64,000 nt of DNA from Desulfobaculum xiamenense (GTDB lineage Bacteria; Desulfobacterota; Desulfovibrionia; Desulfovibrionales; Desulfovibrionaceae): contig NZ_JAATJA010000005.1 in NCBI RefSeq assembly GCF_011927665.1, positions 62,001 to 126,000 of the forward strand, read 5' to 3'. The notes beneath the pieces were generated by a model, which saw only the letters and a program-made list of their open reading frames with translations, was not told the origin of the DNA and made no database searches. The position numbers and the translations under genes were made by a program. This document shows, piece after piece, positions 27,170 to 35,512 of this stretch; position 1 is the first letter of the stretch; each line of letters starts with the position of its first letter.

Positions 27170-28225
27170 TCACTTGTAAAGATTGTCGACAATGGCCTGT
27201 GCCATATCGTCAATATCCACAATCTCGTCGGCCAGTCCCGCATCCACGATGGCCTTGGGCATTCCATAGACGACGCAGGTCGCGTCGCTCTGTGCAAGGG
27301 CCCGTCCGCCACGCTGTTTCAGGACCTTCATTCCTTCCATGCCATCATTCCCCATTCCGGTCAAAATAACTCCGAGAGCTCGGCGGCCAACACCCTCGGC
27401 GACGGACGCCATGAGTTCGTTGGCAGACGGCTTGTAGAGCGCCTCGGTGGGCTTCTCGGAGACAATCACCTCGATGCGGCTGATCTTCTGATCGATGCGA
27501 AGATGCTTTCCGCCCGGGGCGACATAGACCGTACGGGGAGCGAACCGCTCACCATGTTCGGCCTCCTTCACCGTAAGCGCGCACACGCCATCAAGGCGCT
27601 TGGCAAAGGGGCCGGTGAAGGCTGCGGGCATATGTTGGGCGATAAGAATGCCCGCGGGAAGATCGGCAGGAAGCTGCGACAGCACCTTCTGCACGGCCGG
27701 CGGCCCTCCGGTGGATACGCCAATGGCGATGACATCACGCTTGAGGGTTCCAGTGGTCCGCACCACAGGGCTGGGGCGGGTCGGCGTAGCGGCCGCAGCG
27801 CGCGGACGAACCGGAGTGGGCACCCGAAACGTTCGGCGGGCCACGGTCCGCACCTTCGTGCGCAAGTCCTCTTCTATCTTGATGATATCAAGCGACACCT
27901 TCGAAAGCTGCTTGGGGATGAAGTCCACCGCGCCAAGCTCCATCGCCTTGAGGGTCGCCTCGGCCCCCTCGGTGGTCAGCGAACTGACCATGAGCACCGG
28001 CCTCGGCATCTCCATCATTATGTGCCGCAAAGCGGTCAGGCCGTCCATGCGGGGCATTTCGATATCCAGCGTCACCACGTCGGGCTGATGGCGACGGATC
28101 ATCTCGAGCCCTTCCTCGCCATTGCGCGCGGTGGCAACCACGCGAATGTCGGGGTCCTTCTCGAGCATGGTCTGAATGGCCTTCCGCATGAAGGCGGAGT
28201 CATCAACGACAACTACCGTAACCAC
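27170..28225 (-). CDS. cheB: Chemoreceptor methylesterase/deamidase CheB
   Basis: A 351-residue CheB. Receiver domain residues 1-120 with D8/D9 and phospho-acceptor D54 in VTLDIEMPRMDG; linker rich in Arg/Pro/Thr; methylesterase domain with the catalytic Ser in IGVSTGGPP, His in AQHMPAAF and Asp in LTGMGNDG. The start is read as GTG at 28225 because AAGGAG lies eight bases upstream and the receiver then begins VVVVDDSAF; a longer ATG-less extension overlaps the 76-residue upstream frame. First recognised che gene of the operon. Confidence 0.93.
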   Translation of the reverse strand: MVTVVVVDDSAFMRKAIQTMLEKDPDIRVVATARNGEEGLEMIRRHQPDVVTLDIEMPRMDGLTALRHIMMEMPRPVLMVSSLTTEGAEATLKAMELGAVDFIPKQLSKVSLDIIKIEEDLRTKVRTVARRTFRVPTPVRPRAAAATPTRPSPVVRTTGTLKRDVIAIGVSTGGPPAVQKVLSQLPADLPAGILIAQHMPAAFTGPFAKRLDGVCALTVKEAEHGERFAPRTVYVAPGGKHLRIDQKISRIEVIVSEKPTEALYKPSANELMASVAEGVGRRALGVILTGMGNDGMEGMKVLKQRGGRALAQSDATCVVYGMPKAIVDAGLADEIVDIDDMAQAIVDNLYK

Positions 28226-28226
28226 G

Positions 28227-28457
28227 TCAGGAACTCCTTTTCGGCAGCAGGCGCAGAACACATCCCCCGGCAAGGACAACGAAGCCGAGTCCGTGGGAGA
28301 ATCGTACCATGCTTTCCGCATCAATCACAGTGAACTGGGTCAAGAAAACGATGTAAAAGAAATACGCACCAAGGACAACAGCGAATTTACGCAGCTTTTT
28401 CCTCTGCGCACCGCATGGAATCTCGGTATTGGCATCGGGTCGGCATTGGTCATTCAA
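28227..28457 (-). CDS. Possible small two-span membrane protein (up to 76 aa)
   Basis: This frame ends two bases before the cheB GTG, and the cheB ribosome site lies inside its last codons, as in a coupled operon. The product has a basic N-terminus (RKKLRKF) and two hydrophobic segments (FAVVLGAYFFYIVFL and HGLGFVVLAGGCVL) separated by a short loop. The only starts are non-ATG: TTG at 28457, with no proper ribosome site, or a CTG behind AGAGGA near 28395. Start uncertain, function unknown. Confidence 0.4.
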   Translation of the reverse strand: MNDQCRPDANTEIPCGAQRKKLRKFAVVLGAYFFYIVFLTQFTVIDAESMVRFSHGLGFVVLAGGCVLRLLPKRSS

Positions 28458-28707
28458 CCGCCGGAACGCGCAGTATTACCACCATCCAAACGCACCCAAC
28501 TCCGCAACCCACTGTGATTTATCAATTTCGCACCAAAATCACCACTTCTCAAGCGACTCAACGGTCCCCATCCCCCACCTTCTCCGAATACCCCTTCACC
28601 ACGCGTTATCGCCTCCACCCCACCGAACCGCTTTTTTTCAGACAAATCGAAAAAAGTGCTTGCCAAACAGGAACGAAACCCTTAATTCCCTTCCTCGCAA
28701 CGACAAA

Positions 28708-28784
28708 CGGGATGTGGCTCAGTCTGGTAGAGCGCTGCGTTCGGGACGCAGAGACCGCGTGTTCAAATCACGCCATCCCGACCA
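28708..28784 (+). tRNA. tRNA-Pro (CGG)
   Basis: A 77-nt cloverleaf with encoded CCA. Acceptor CGGGATG pairs with CATCCCG; anticodon stem CTGCG/CGCAG encloses TTCGGGA with anticodon CGG for CCG codons; T arm GCGTG-TTCAAAT-CACGC. It is followed by a rho-independent terminator. Confidence 0.95.
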
Positions 28785-28793
28785 GAAAATACA

Positions 28794-28828
28794 GGGACTT
28801 AGAGTTTAGCTCTAAGTCCCTTTTCTTT
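28794..28828 (+). terminator. Terminator of tRNA-Pro
   Basis: A perfect 11-bp stem (GGGACTTAGAG / CTCTAAGTCCC), five-base loop and TTTTCTTTTT tail. Confidence 0.85.
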
Positions 28829-29301
28829 TTGTTCACATTTTCTGTTCACATATCCACGCGCCCTACGCGATTACCGCCGACTGTAGCTTGAACCACTGCG
28901 CACCATCATACACCGCGAAGATTCCGAGAGTTTCGACATAGACTATCCGGGTCTTGAGCGGCAAATGGTTGCAGTTGATTTAACACTTTGTCGCACCAGA
29001 CTTGGCACTCGAATCAGACCTGCCCTCCCCACCAATTCGGCCCCACCTCTGGCACGCCTTGCGACCTCGAAGTCACAGGGCGACAACGCCACGCGAACAA
29101 CGCAGCTAGCGAACAGATTCCACCCTGCCCTTGGGGTGACGTGCTGGCTTTTTCAGGAACGCCGCTTGTACTGATCGCAAAAGCAGAGTAAATTATTCAA
29201 CGTTTTCGTATATTCAAAAATCCGTCCGCGCGATGTCTTCCTGAAGCACAAAACTATCTATGTGCTTGTCTTGAAAGCTCTATTAAAAATGAGGGGGAAA
29301 T
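28829..29301. other. Gene-poor region behind tRNA-Pro, possible integration scar
   Basis: About 470 bp of lower GC with no supported gene. It begins with a direct repeat TGTTCACAT at 28830-28838 and 28843-28851. A minus-strand frame at 28863-28964 could code a peptide ending FAVYDGAQWFKLQSAVIA, which looks like a remnant of a longer gene. The last 100 bp are AT-rich and presumably carry the stressosome promoter, though no consensus stands out. Confidence 0.4.
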
Positions 29302-30111
29302 ATGGCGATCAAGAAGAAAAGCATGGCCTCATCCATGAATGACGAACTGGCAACCCGGGTTTTGGACCAAATTCCCACACCCGTTTTTGCTGTTGACATG
29401 GACATGAAGCTAATCTTCATAAATCAACAGGGTCGCACGCTACTTGGCAAAGAGTCGAAGGACGCTCTAGGCCATCCCTGCTACAGCCTCTTTCATTCGC
29501 AGCATTGCGAAACGGCTGAGTGCCGCATGAAAACGGCAATGGCTTCCGGCGAACCCTGCACCGCCAGAAACGAAGCAAAAATCGGCGACCGCGTCGTGCC
29601 CATCGAGTATACCGCCGCCCCGCTCACGGACAAGAATGGAAAGGTAGTGGGAGGCCTGGAATACATTTTGGACATCACGGAGCGAGTACGAGACGAGAAG
29701 CGACTCCGGGAGCAAAGCAGAACCATTCAGGAAATATCCACCCCCGCCATCAGCCTTTGGGAAGGCATCGTCGTGCTTCCGGTCCTCGGGGTGGTCGATT
29801 CTCTGCGCGCCAAGCAGATGATGAACGCCATGCTGACCAAGATCAAAGAGACTGCGGCCAAGACGATCATCCTGGACATCCAGGGAGTGGCCGCCGTGGA
29901 TACCGCCGTAGCCAACCATCTGATCAAGATCACCAAGGCGACCAAGCTCATGGGATGCCGCTGCATCATCTCCGGCATTTCTCCGGCGGTGGCCGAAACC
30001 CTTGTACAGCTCGGGATCGACCTCGGTGATGTGGCAACCAACTCCAGCCTGCGAGACGCCCTGGGTGACGCCTTCACCTTCATGAACCTTGAAGTGAAGA
30101 AGGCGAAGTAG
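29302..30111 (+). CDS. rsbR: RsbR-type stressosome sensor (PAS-STAS)
   Basis: A 269-residue stressosome scaffold/sensor. N-terminal PAS domain (about residues 15-130) in place of the globin-like domain of Bacillus RsbR, with cysteines C60, C69 and C74 plus H65 and H68 clustered in one segment. The C-terminal STAS domain (about 145-265) keeps both phosphorylation threonines of the family: T201 in AAVDTAVANH and T233 in ISPAVAETLVQLGI. RBS GAGGGGG precedes the ATG. First gene of rsbR-S-T-X-cyclase. It should build the 1.5-MDa type complex with RsbS and release RsbT after stress (known for the family). Confidence 0.9.
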   Translation: MAIKKKSMASSMNDELATRVLDQIPTPVFAVDMDMKLIFINQQGRTLLGKESKDALGHPCYSLFHSQHCETAECRMKTAMASGEPCTARNEAKIGDRVVPIEYTAAPLTDKNGKVVGGLEYILDITERVRDEKRLREQSRTIQEISTPAISLWEGIVVLPVLGVVDSLRAKQMMNAMLTKIKETAAKTIILDIQGVAAVDTAVANHLIKITKATKLMGCRCIISGISPAVAETLVQLGIDLGDVATNSSLRDALGDAFTFMNLEVKKAK

Positions 30112-30177
30112 CCCTGTTCTTCTTGGAGCACAGGAGCCCGGCAGCTTCCACGCCAGGTTCTCCGGGAGGGCGAAAAT

Positions 30178-30690
30178 ATGTATGACGCACAGGCCACTCC
30201 CCAACTGGGGATGCATGTCGTTGACGGCGTGCTCATGGTCCAGACACCGGACGATTTCGGAGACGAAACATTCAAGGAAATCCGCAGAATGGTTCTGAAC
30301 AAGGTGTACGCCATGTCCATTCGCGGCGTGCTCATTGACGTCTCCACCATCCGGATGATCGATTCCATCGGCTATGGGCTACTGGCGGATACGGCCCGCA
30401 CCGTAACTCTGCTCGGCGCCAAAATCTTCTTCGTCGGATTTCAACCGGGGGTGGTCTCCTCACTCATCGATCTCGAGGTGGACTGCAATGACATCCTAAC
30501 CGCCCAGAACAGCAACGATGCCCTGGCGCAACTGCGCCCGGCGCCGTCCGCTGCGGCGGAAGACGAGTGGGAGGATACCGACGAAGAACAGGATGTCGAC
30601 ACCCCGGAAGAAGACGAAGCACACGATGGGGACGAACCGGAGCTGAAAACTCCTGACCCCTTCGAGGATACTGAAAACAATGATGAATGA
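30178..30690 (+). CDS. rsbS: RsbS-type STAS protein with acidic tail
   Basis: A 170-residue protein. Residues 1-118 are a STAS domain with the RsbS phospho-acceptor Ser63 in LIDVSTIRMIDSIG and the conserved LLGAKIFFVGFQP segment. Residues 125-170 are an extraordinary acidic tail (about 26 Asp/Glu, no hydrophobic core) that ordinary RsbS of about 120 residues lacks. GGGAGGG ribosome site; overlaps rsbT by 11 bases. RsbS holds RsbT in the stressosome; the tail could bind or repel partners (inference). Confidence 0.88.
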   Translation: MYDAQATPQLGMHVVDGVLMVQTPDDFGDETFKEIRRMVLNKVYAMSIRGVLIDVSTIRMIDSIGYGLLADTARTVTLLGAKIFFVGFQPGVVSSLIDLEVDCNDILTAQNSNDALAQLRPAPSAAAEDEWEDTDEEQDVDTPEEDEAHDGDEPELKTPDPFEDTENNDE

Positions 30691-31093
30691 TATGGCCGGA
30701 GAATGCCGCGTAGATCTTGTGGACCTCTCGGATACCGGAGCGGCACTCAGTACGGCTCGGCTCATGGCCAAGGAAGCCGGCTTCGAGGAAACGGATCAGT
30801 ACCTCATAGCTACCGCCGTCTCAGAACTAGCGACCAACATCATTCGCTATGCAGGACGAGGAGCCGTCAATATCCGAATCATTCAGGACGACGAGCGCAC
30901 CGGACTAGAGGTTATTGCCCAGGACTCTGGACCGGGAATCGAAGATATCGAACAGGCCATGCAGGACAACTACAGTACGGGCAACAGCCTTGGTCTGGGA
31001 CTGCCCGGAGTAAAACGGATCATGGACGAATTCACCATAGAATCCAGAGTTGGACAAGGAACCACGTGCACTGCGCGAAAATGGAGAAGATAA
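30680..31093 (+). CDS. rsbT: RsbT-type serine/threonine kinase (anti-sigma-like switch protein)
   Basis: A 137-residue GHKL kinase. The N-box ELATNIIRYAGRG near residue 50, the G1 box DSGPGI near residue 82 and GLGLPGVKRIMDEF near residue 110 are intact. RsbT phosphorylates STAS domains of RsbR and RsbS, leaves the complex, and activates an output protein. It is translationally coupled to rsbS by overlap and abuts the phosphatase gene. The target in this operon is probably the terminal cyclase rather than an RsbU phosphatase, since none is present. Confidence 0.9.
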   Translation: MMNDMAGECRVDLVDLSDTGAALSTARLMAKEAGFEETDQYLIATAVSELATNIIRYAGRGAVNIRIIQDDERTGLEVIAQDSGPGIEDIEQAMQDNYSTGNSLGLGLPGVKRIMDEFTIESRVGQGTTCTARKWRR

Positions 31094-31681
31094 ATGCCCC
31101 GAGTGGACTGCCACTTTGTTAAGCGTTCCCTGAACGGACCAGACGATGAATGTGGCGACACCGGATACTTCCGGATCGATGAAACGCAGTGTCTTATGGC
31201 CGAAGTAGACGTACTCGGCCATGGTCCAGAAGCCTACGAGGTAGCGGTGATGGTCAATGCCTTTCTTGCCGAAAGCGGGAACAGTACGCTCGTAGACATT
31301 TTACAAGGGCTGCACAGGCACTTACGTGGCACACGGGGCTGCGTGGCCAGCCTGTGCCACGTGGACCTGGCCACCGGCGTGATGCGCTTTTCCGGCGTGG
31401 GAAACATCGTCTGCCGCATCTTCGGCATCGAACATCTGCGGATGGTCTCCCGGGATGGCATTGTGGGCTACATGATGAGCCAGCCGCAGGAGCAAATCGT
31501 ACAACTCGCGCCGGGCAATGTGGTCATGCTGTATTCCGATGGCATCAAGGAGCACTTCGAAGTGCATGATCTTCCCGGGCTGTTGACCGGATCGGCCAAG
31601 GACATCGCGGACAGAGTGATGAAGCACTTTGCCAAGGGGGATGATGACGCATCCTGCCTGGTCATGAGGTACGTGGCGTGA
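31094..31681 (+). CDS. rsbX: RsbX-type PP2C/SpoIIE phosphatase
   Basis: A 195-residue single-domain phosphatase of the RsbX class. The metal-binding motifs are visible: AEVDVLGHG near residue 36 (DxxGHG type), LYSDGIKEHF near residue 148 and GDDDASCLV near the C-terminus. RsbX resets the stressosome by dephosphorylating RsbR and RsbS. It starts directly after the rsbT stop, and its own TGA overlaps the GTG start of the cyclase gene (GTGA), so the output is made in step with the module. Confidence 0.87.
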   Translation: MPRVDCHFVKRSLNGPDDECGDTGYFRIDETQCLMAEVDVLGHGPEAYEVAVMVNAFLAESGNSTLVDILQGLHRHLRGTRGCVASLCHVDLATGVMRFSGVGNIVCRIFGIEHLRMVSRDGIVGYMMSQPQEQIVQLAPGNVVMLYSDGIKEHFEVHDLPGLLTGSAKDIADRVMKHFAKGDDDASCLVMRYVA

Positions 31682-34158
31682 TCGTACTCGGGAGCATTTC
31701 GGCCTACGACGCCGACTCCTTCAACAATGCGCGCAGGAAAATCCTGAGGCTGACAGAAGCGTTCGGGTTTGATTCGATCCTGTGCACCAAGATCACGACC
31801 TTCTACTCCGAACTCTGCCGTTTGGAACGAACGTCCAAAATGGGAACCCTGCTGAAATTGGGACTCGAAGAAGTAAATGGCCGTTTGGCGTTGTCTGTCT
31901 TCTTCGATTTCGGGTGCCCCGTCTGCCCCCCTCCGGCCATCCTCAAATTTTTCGGCGTATCCGCCGCCTTCGCTGGGAAGGCGTCACCAACCCTTCATGG
32001 GATGCTGTATTTGCCAAACGAGGAATACTCGGCCCAGGACTACCCGCTTGAGGACATCATTGCCATGCTCGCGCAGCCCTCACGTCAGGAATTGATACGT
32101 AGCATAACGAACAAGAATGCCGAGTTGGCCGCAGAAGTTGAGGAACGGCAGCGCACCGAAGCCGCACTGCGCGAAAGCGAAGGGCGTATTCAGACCGTGC
32201 TGGAGGGTGCGCCCGACGCCATGATCATGGTCAACCGGGCCGGAACGATCACCTATGCCAACTCTCAGGCGGTCAAGACCTTTGGCTACTCGCGCGAGGA
32301 GTTGCTCGGCAGTCCCATCGAAATACTCGTGCCCGAAGAGGCGCGGCAGTCCCATCCGGCCCATGTGCAAGAGTTTTTCCGCAACAATGCGGACAAAGGA
32401 CTTTCGGGCGAAGGCAACTTTCAAGCCCAGATCAAGGGCGGACTCCGCATCGCCACCGATATCAAGCTAAGCCCCATCAAGACCGGAGACGAGATACAGA
32501 TCATCGCGTCCATCCGCGACGTGACAGAACAGAAGAAGGCCCAGGAAGTCATCAAAAAACTCTCGCAGGTGGTTGAGCAATGCCCGATTTCCGTGGTCAT
32601 CACGGACCGGGATGGGATCATTGAGTACGTAAACCCGTCCTTTTGCGACGTGACGGGATACTCACCCGAGGAAATCCTGGGACACAACCCACGCATACTC
32701 AGCTCCGGAAAAACACCCAGATCCGTCTACGAAGACCTCTGGAAGACAATTCTCGACGGACAGGCCTGGAAAGGCAGCTTCCACAACCGCCGCAAGAACG
32801 GCGAGGTGTATTGGGAGAGCGCCACCATCGCGCCCATCCTCAATGACACGGGAAAAGTCACTCATTTTGTGGCGGTCAAGGAGGACATCACCGAGCGGAT
32901 GCTCATGGAAGAGGCCGTACGCGAAAGCGAGGTGAAATACCGAGAACTCGTGGAAAATGCCAACAGCATCATTCTCAAGCTCGATCGGTCGGGGAACGTG
33001 ACCTTCTTCAATGAATATGCCCAAGAGTTTTTTGGCTTTTCCGAAGAGGAAGTCCTCGGGAAGAGCATCGTGGGCACTATTGTGCCAGAACTGGAGTCAA
33101 CGGGACGAGACTTGTCGGGCATGATCATGAATATCGCTCAAAATCCCGACGAGCACGCAAACAACGAGAACGAAAACATTCGAAAGGACGGCACGTTGGT
33201 CTGGGTGAACTGGACCAACCGAGCACTGTTGGACGAAGAGTCGGGCGAGGTGTTGGGCGTTCTGTGCGTTGGGCTCGACATCACCAAGCAACGAAAGGCC
33301 CAGGAAGAACGTGACAAGGCAGCCAGAGAACTGGATGAGCGCAATCAACAATTAGGCGAACTCTCCAACAAGCTTTCCAAATACCTCTCGCCTCAAGTCT
33401 ATGCCTCCATCTTCTCCGGTGCCCGCGACGTGCAACTCACAACCGAGCGCAAGAAACTGACGGTGTTTTTCAGCGACATCAAGGATTTCACAAAAACCAC
33501 GGACGACCTCCAGCCCGAAGACCTGACCACGCTGCTCAATCTCTATTTCACGGAGATGTCCAAGATTGCTCTGGAATACGGAGCGACCATAGACAAGTTC
33601 ATCGGCGACGCCATGCTCATGTTCTTCGGCGACCCGCAGACCCTTGGCATTACCGAAGACGCCAAGGCCTGCGTGAACATGGCCATTGCCATGCAGCGGC
33701 GCATGGTCGAACTGGACGAAGAATGGCGGGACATGGGCTATGAAGAGCCATTCAGGATGCGCATCGGCATCAACACCGGCTACTGCAACGTTGGCAACTT
33801 CGGTTCCGAAGATAGGATGGATTACACCATCATCGGCGGCGAGGTGAATCTGGCTGCACGGCTGGAAGCCCAGGCCGATACAGGAGGCATCCTGATGTCC
33901 TATGAAACCTACGCGCTGGTCAGCGACATCGTGGCTACCGAGGCGCGAGAGCCCATGACGGTCAAGGGCATTCGCCGCCAAGTCCGTCCATACGCCGTGC
34001 TCGGCCTGTACGACAATCTGGACACTGAAAGCAGATTCATCAGCAGCCAAGGCGAAGGTTTGCGCCTGCAGCTGGACATGGAAAAACTGACGGATGAACG
34101 GCGTGAGGCCGCCGTCCTGGAGTTGGAGAAAGCCCTGACCAAGTTACGCTCTTCCTGA
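31678..34158 (+). CDS. PAS-rich class III nucleotide cyclase, probable stressosome output
   Basis: An 826-residue soluble signalling enzyme. Residues 1-130: a domain resembling a decayed RsbT/GHKL fold (ARRKILRLTEAFGF, then TFYSELCRL where the catalytic N-box Asn is lost). Then a coiled coil, three PAS domains (about 170-290, 292-415, 420-545), another coiled coil, and a class III cyclase domain (about 580-800). The cyclase has both metal aspartates (FFSDIKDFT, KFIGDAMLMFFG), the adenine-type Lys in DKF and DYT, and the transition-state Asn/Arg in NLAARLEAQ, so active adenylate cyclase is expected. GTG start at 31678 overlaps rsbX. Confidence 0.9.
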   Translation: MIVLGSISAYDADSFNNARRKILRLTEAFGFDSILCTKITTFYSELCRLERTSKMGTLLKLGLEEVNGRLALSVFFDFGCPVCPPPAILKFFGVSAAFAGKASPTLHGMLYLPNEEYSAQDYPLEDIIAMLAQPSRQELIRSITNKNAELAAEVEERQRTEAALRESEGRIQTVLEGAPDAMIMVNRAGTITYANSQAVKTFGYSREELLGSPIEILVPEEARQSHPAHVQEFFRNNADKGLSGEGNFQAQIKGGLRIATDIKLSPIKTGDEIQIIASIRDVTEQKKAQEVIKKLSQVVEQCPISVVITDRDGIIEYVNPSFCDVTGYSPEEILGHNPRILSSGKTPRSVYEDLWKTILDGQAWKGSFHNRRKNGEVYWESATIAPILNDTGKVTHFVAVKEDITERMLMEEAVRESEVKYRELVENANSIILKLDRSGNVTFFNEYAQEFFGFSEEEVLGKSIVGTIVPELESTGRDLSGMIMNIAQNPDEHANNENENIRKDGTLVWVNWTNRALLDEESGEVLGVLCVGLDITKQRKAQEERDKAARELDERNQQLGELSNKLSKYLSPQVYASIFSGARDVQLTTERKKLTVFFSDIKDFTKTTDDLQPEDLTTLLNLYFTEMSKIALEYGATIDKFIGDAMLMFFGDPQTLGITEDAKACVNMAIAMQRRMVELDEEWRDMGYEEPFRMRIGINTGYCNVGNFGSEDRMDYTIIGGEVNLAARLEAQADTGGILMSYETYALVSDIVATEAREPMTVKGIRRQVRPYAVLGLYDNLDTESRFISSQGEGLRLQLDMEKLTDERREAAVLELEKALTKLRSS

Positions 34159-34272
34159 CCGCAGAAGTGGTTTCACGCCTTCGGACCTGTCGGCAGCTAC
34201 CCCATGTGTCCGCACGCAAATTCTTCGGCATTGCTTCGCGCCTGAGTTTGTTCATGAAATGTTTCTTTCACT

Positions 34273-34312
34273 CGCCCCCGCCGGAAGGTTCCGACGGGGG
34301 CGGTTTCGTTTC
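34273..34312 (+). terminator. Terminator of the stressosome-cyclase operon
   Basis: A GC-rich stem (CGCCCCCG-CGGAA with complement, one mismatch) followed by GTTTCGTTTC, about 115 bases after the cyclase stop. Confidence 0.65.
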
Positions 34313-34366
34313 GCCGCAGGGGCAGAGGATCCACTAAGCGCCACATTGGCAAACAGTTGTTTGATA

Positions 34367-34394
34367 TTGACTTTTCTATTGGTGCCACTATTAT
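34367..34394 (+). promoter_or_regulatory. Strong sigma-70-like promoter of the protease cassette
   Basis: TTGACT (34367-34372) and TATTAT (34389-34394) with a 16-bp spacer in an AT-rich pocket, 62 bases upstream of the ATG at 34456. It is one of the best promoter matches I found in the window. Confidence 0.6.
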
Positions 34395-34455
34395 TCGAAA
34401 CAATTCTCAGTCTTGCTCCATTTCCCCTAACCTCTAACAGGCCCGGAGGAAAACC

Positions 34456-35502
34456 ATGGCTGATCGTTATACCGATGTTTTCATCAGGAAGAATCTCAAT
34501 GACGCAGGGAACGTCCCATCCGATGGCGGCACGACTGGCTGCCCGGACATCATTCCCGTCGGCCTGCAACCCGTGGACGATCCAGTAAAGAAATTCACGG
34601 ACAACTGGTCACAGGACCCCGGTCAGGACCTCGTGGCCAACGGCCGCAACTTCATCTATGTGCGAGGGAAAAACCTCGGCACGACAACCCGCAGTGCGGA
34701 TTTCGTCCTGAACTACACGAAGGCCACACTGGTCCCCTACCCCGACCAGTGGCTCCAAAACACGCTCAAGACGTCCTCCGGCGCCGAGAAGGTGACTGTT
34801 AAGGACATTCCCGCCGACGGGATCGCTGTGATCGACGACCCATTCACCTGGGTTCCCGAAATGATCGCCAACGACCACTACTGCCTCGTGGCCCGCATCG
34901 GTACGGCTGACCATGACATCCCTGTCCCCAAAGTTAGCGACATGAAGAATCTTGGACTGTTTCTGGCGAACCATCCGACCATCGGCTGGCGCAACATCCG
35001 CGTCGTGGACGCCGGGGTCACCTTCGAGACGACGGTCGACTATACCCAGGGTTCCGTGGGCGGACTGGTCTATGTCTTCCTGGAATGCACGGATCTGCCC
35101 GCCGGATCGCAGGTCTGCTTCGCCAGTGGCACCCCGCTGCCCGACGGTGGGTACATCAAGATGGACTGGACCACCATTCCCCAGCCTCCGGCTGGAAAGT
35201 CACCCTACACCCAGATATTCGGGTCCACCTTCCAGGTGCCCGCAGGTTGGAAATCGAATATCTCGTACTCCTACAAGAGCAACGGGCACGAGCCCGGCGA
35301 CGCCTTCAAGGTCAACCTCAAGGCCGCGTTCTGGGTACCCCCCCAGGATTGCGACAAGGCTGTACGCGCCGCGGCCCTGAAAAGTCCTCATACCGATGAA
35401 AAGCTGCGCATGCTGCACCACGTCATGCTCAGCGCCAACCCGACAGTGGAACCGGGCCTATTCCTCGGCATAGGGGAACATTCGACGGTACATCAACGCT
35501 AG
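34456..35502 (+). CDS. Beta-rich protein, stand-alone paralogue of the protease C-terminal half
   Basis: A 348-residue protein with no signal peptide, membrane span or catalytic motif. It aligns by eye along its whole length with residues about 305-637 of the C1A protease three genes on: DVFIRKNLNDAGNVP against DLFVRDNLSDIGQIP, NFIYVRGKNL against NYIYVRGKNL, NDHYCLVARI against GDHYCLITRI, and LPAGSQVCFASG against LPKGSAVRFTCG. The pattern suggests two beta-sandwich domains (about 1-180 and 180-310). GGAGG precedes the ATG and a strong promoter drives the cassette. Function unknown; a binding or structural role is likelier than an enzyme. Confidence 0.8.
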   Translation: MADRYTDVFIRKNLNDAGNVPSDGGTTGCPDIIPVGLQPVDDPVKKFTDNWSQDPGQDLVANGRNFIYVRGKNLGTTTRSADFVLNYTKATLVPYPDQWLQNTLKTSSGAEKVTVKDIPADGIAVIDDPFTWVPEMIANDHYCLVARIGTADHDIPVPKVSDMKNLGLFLANHPTIGWRNIRVVDAGVTFETTVDYTQGSVGGLVYVFLECTDLPAGSQVCFASGTPLPDGGYIKMDWTTIPQPPAGKSPYTQIFGSTFQVPAGWKSNISYSYKSNGHEPGDAFKVNLKAAFWVPPQDCDKAVRAAALKSPHTDEKLRMLHHVMLSANPTVEPGLFLGIGEHSTVHQR

Positions 35503-35512
35503 ATGCATTGAT

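Noticed and set aside
28965-29174. 69-codon frame behind tRNA-Pro
   Set aside because: No ribosome site, low-complexity Thr/Pro/Arg composition, and poor codon bias.
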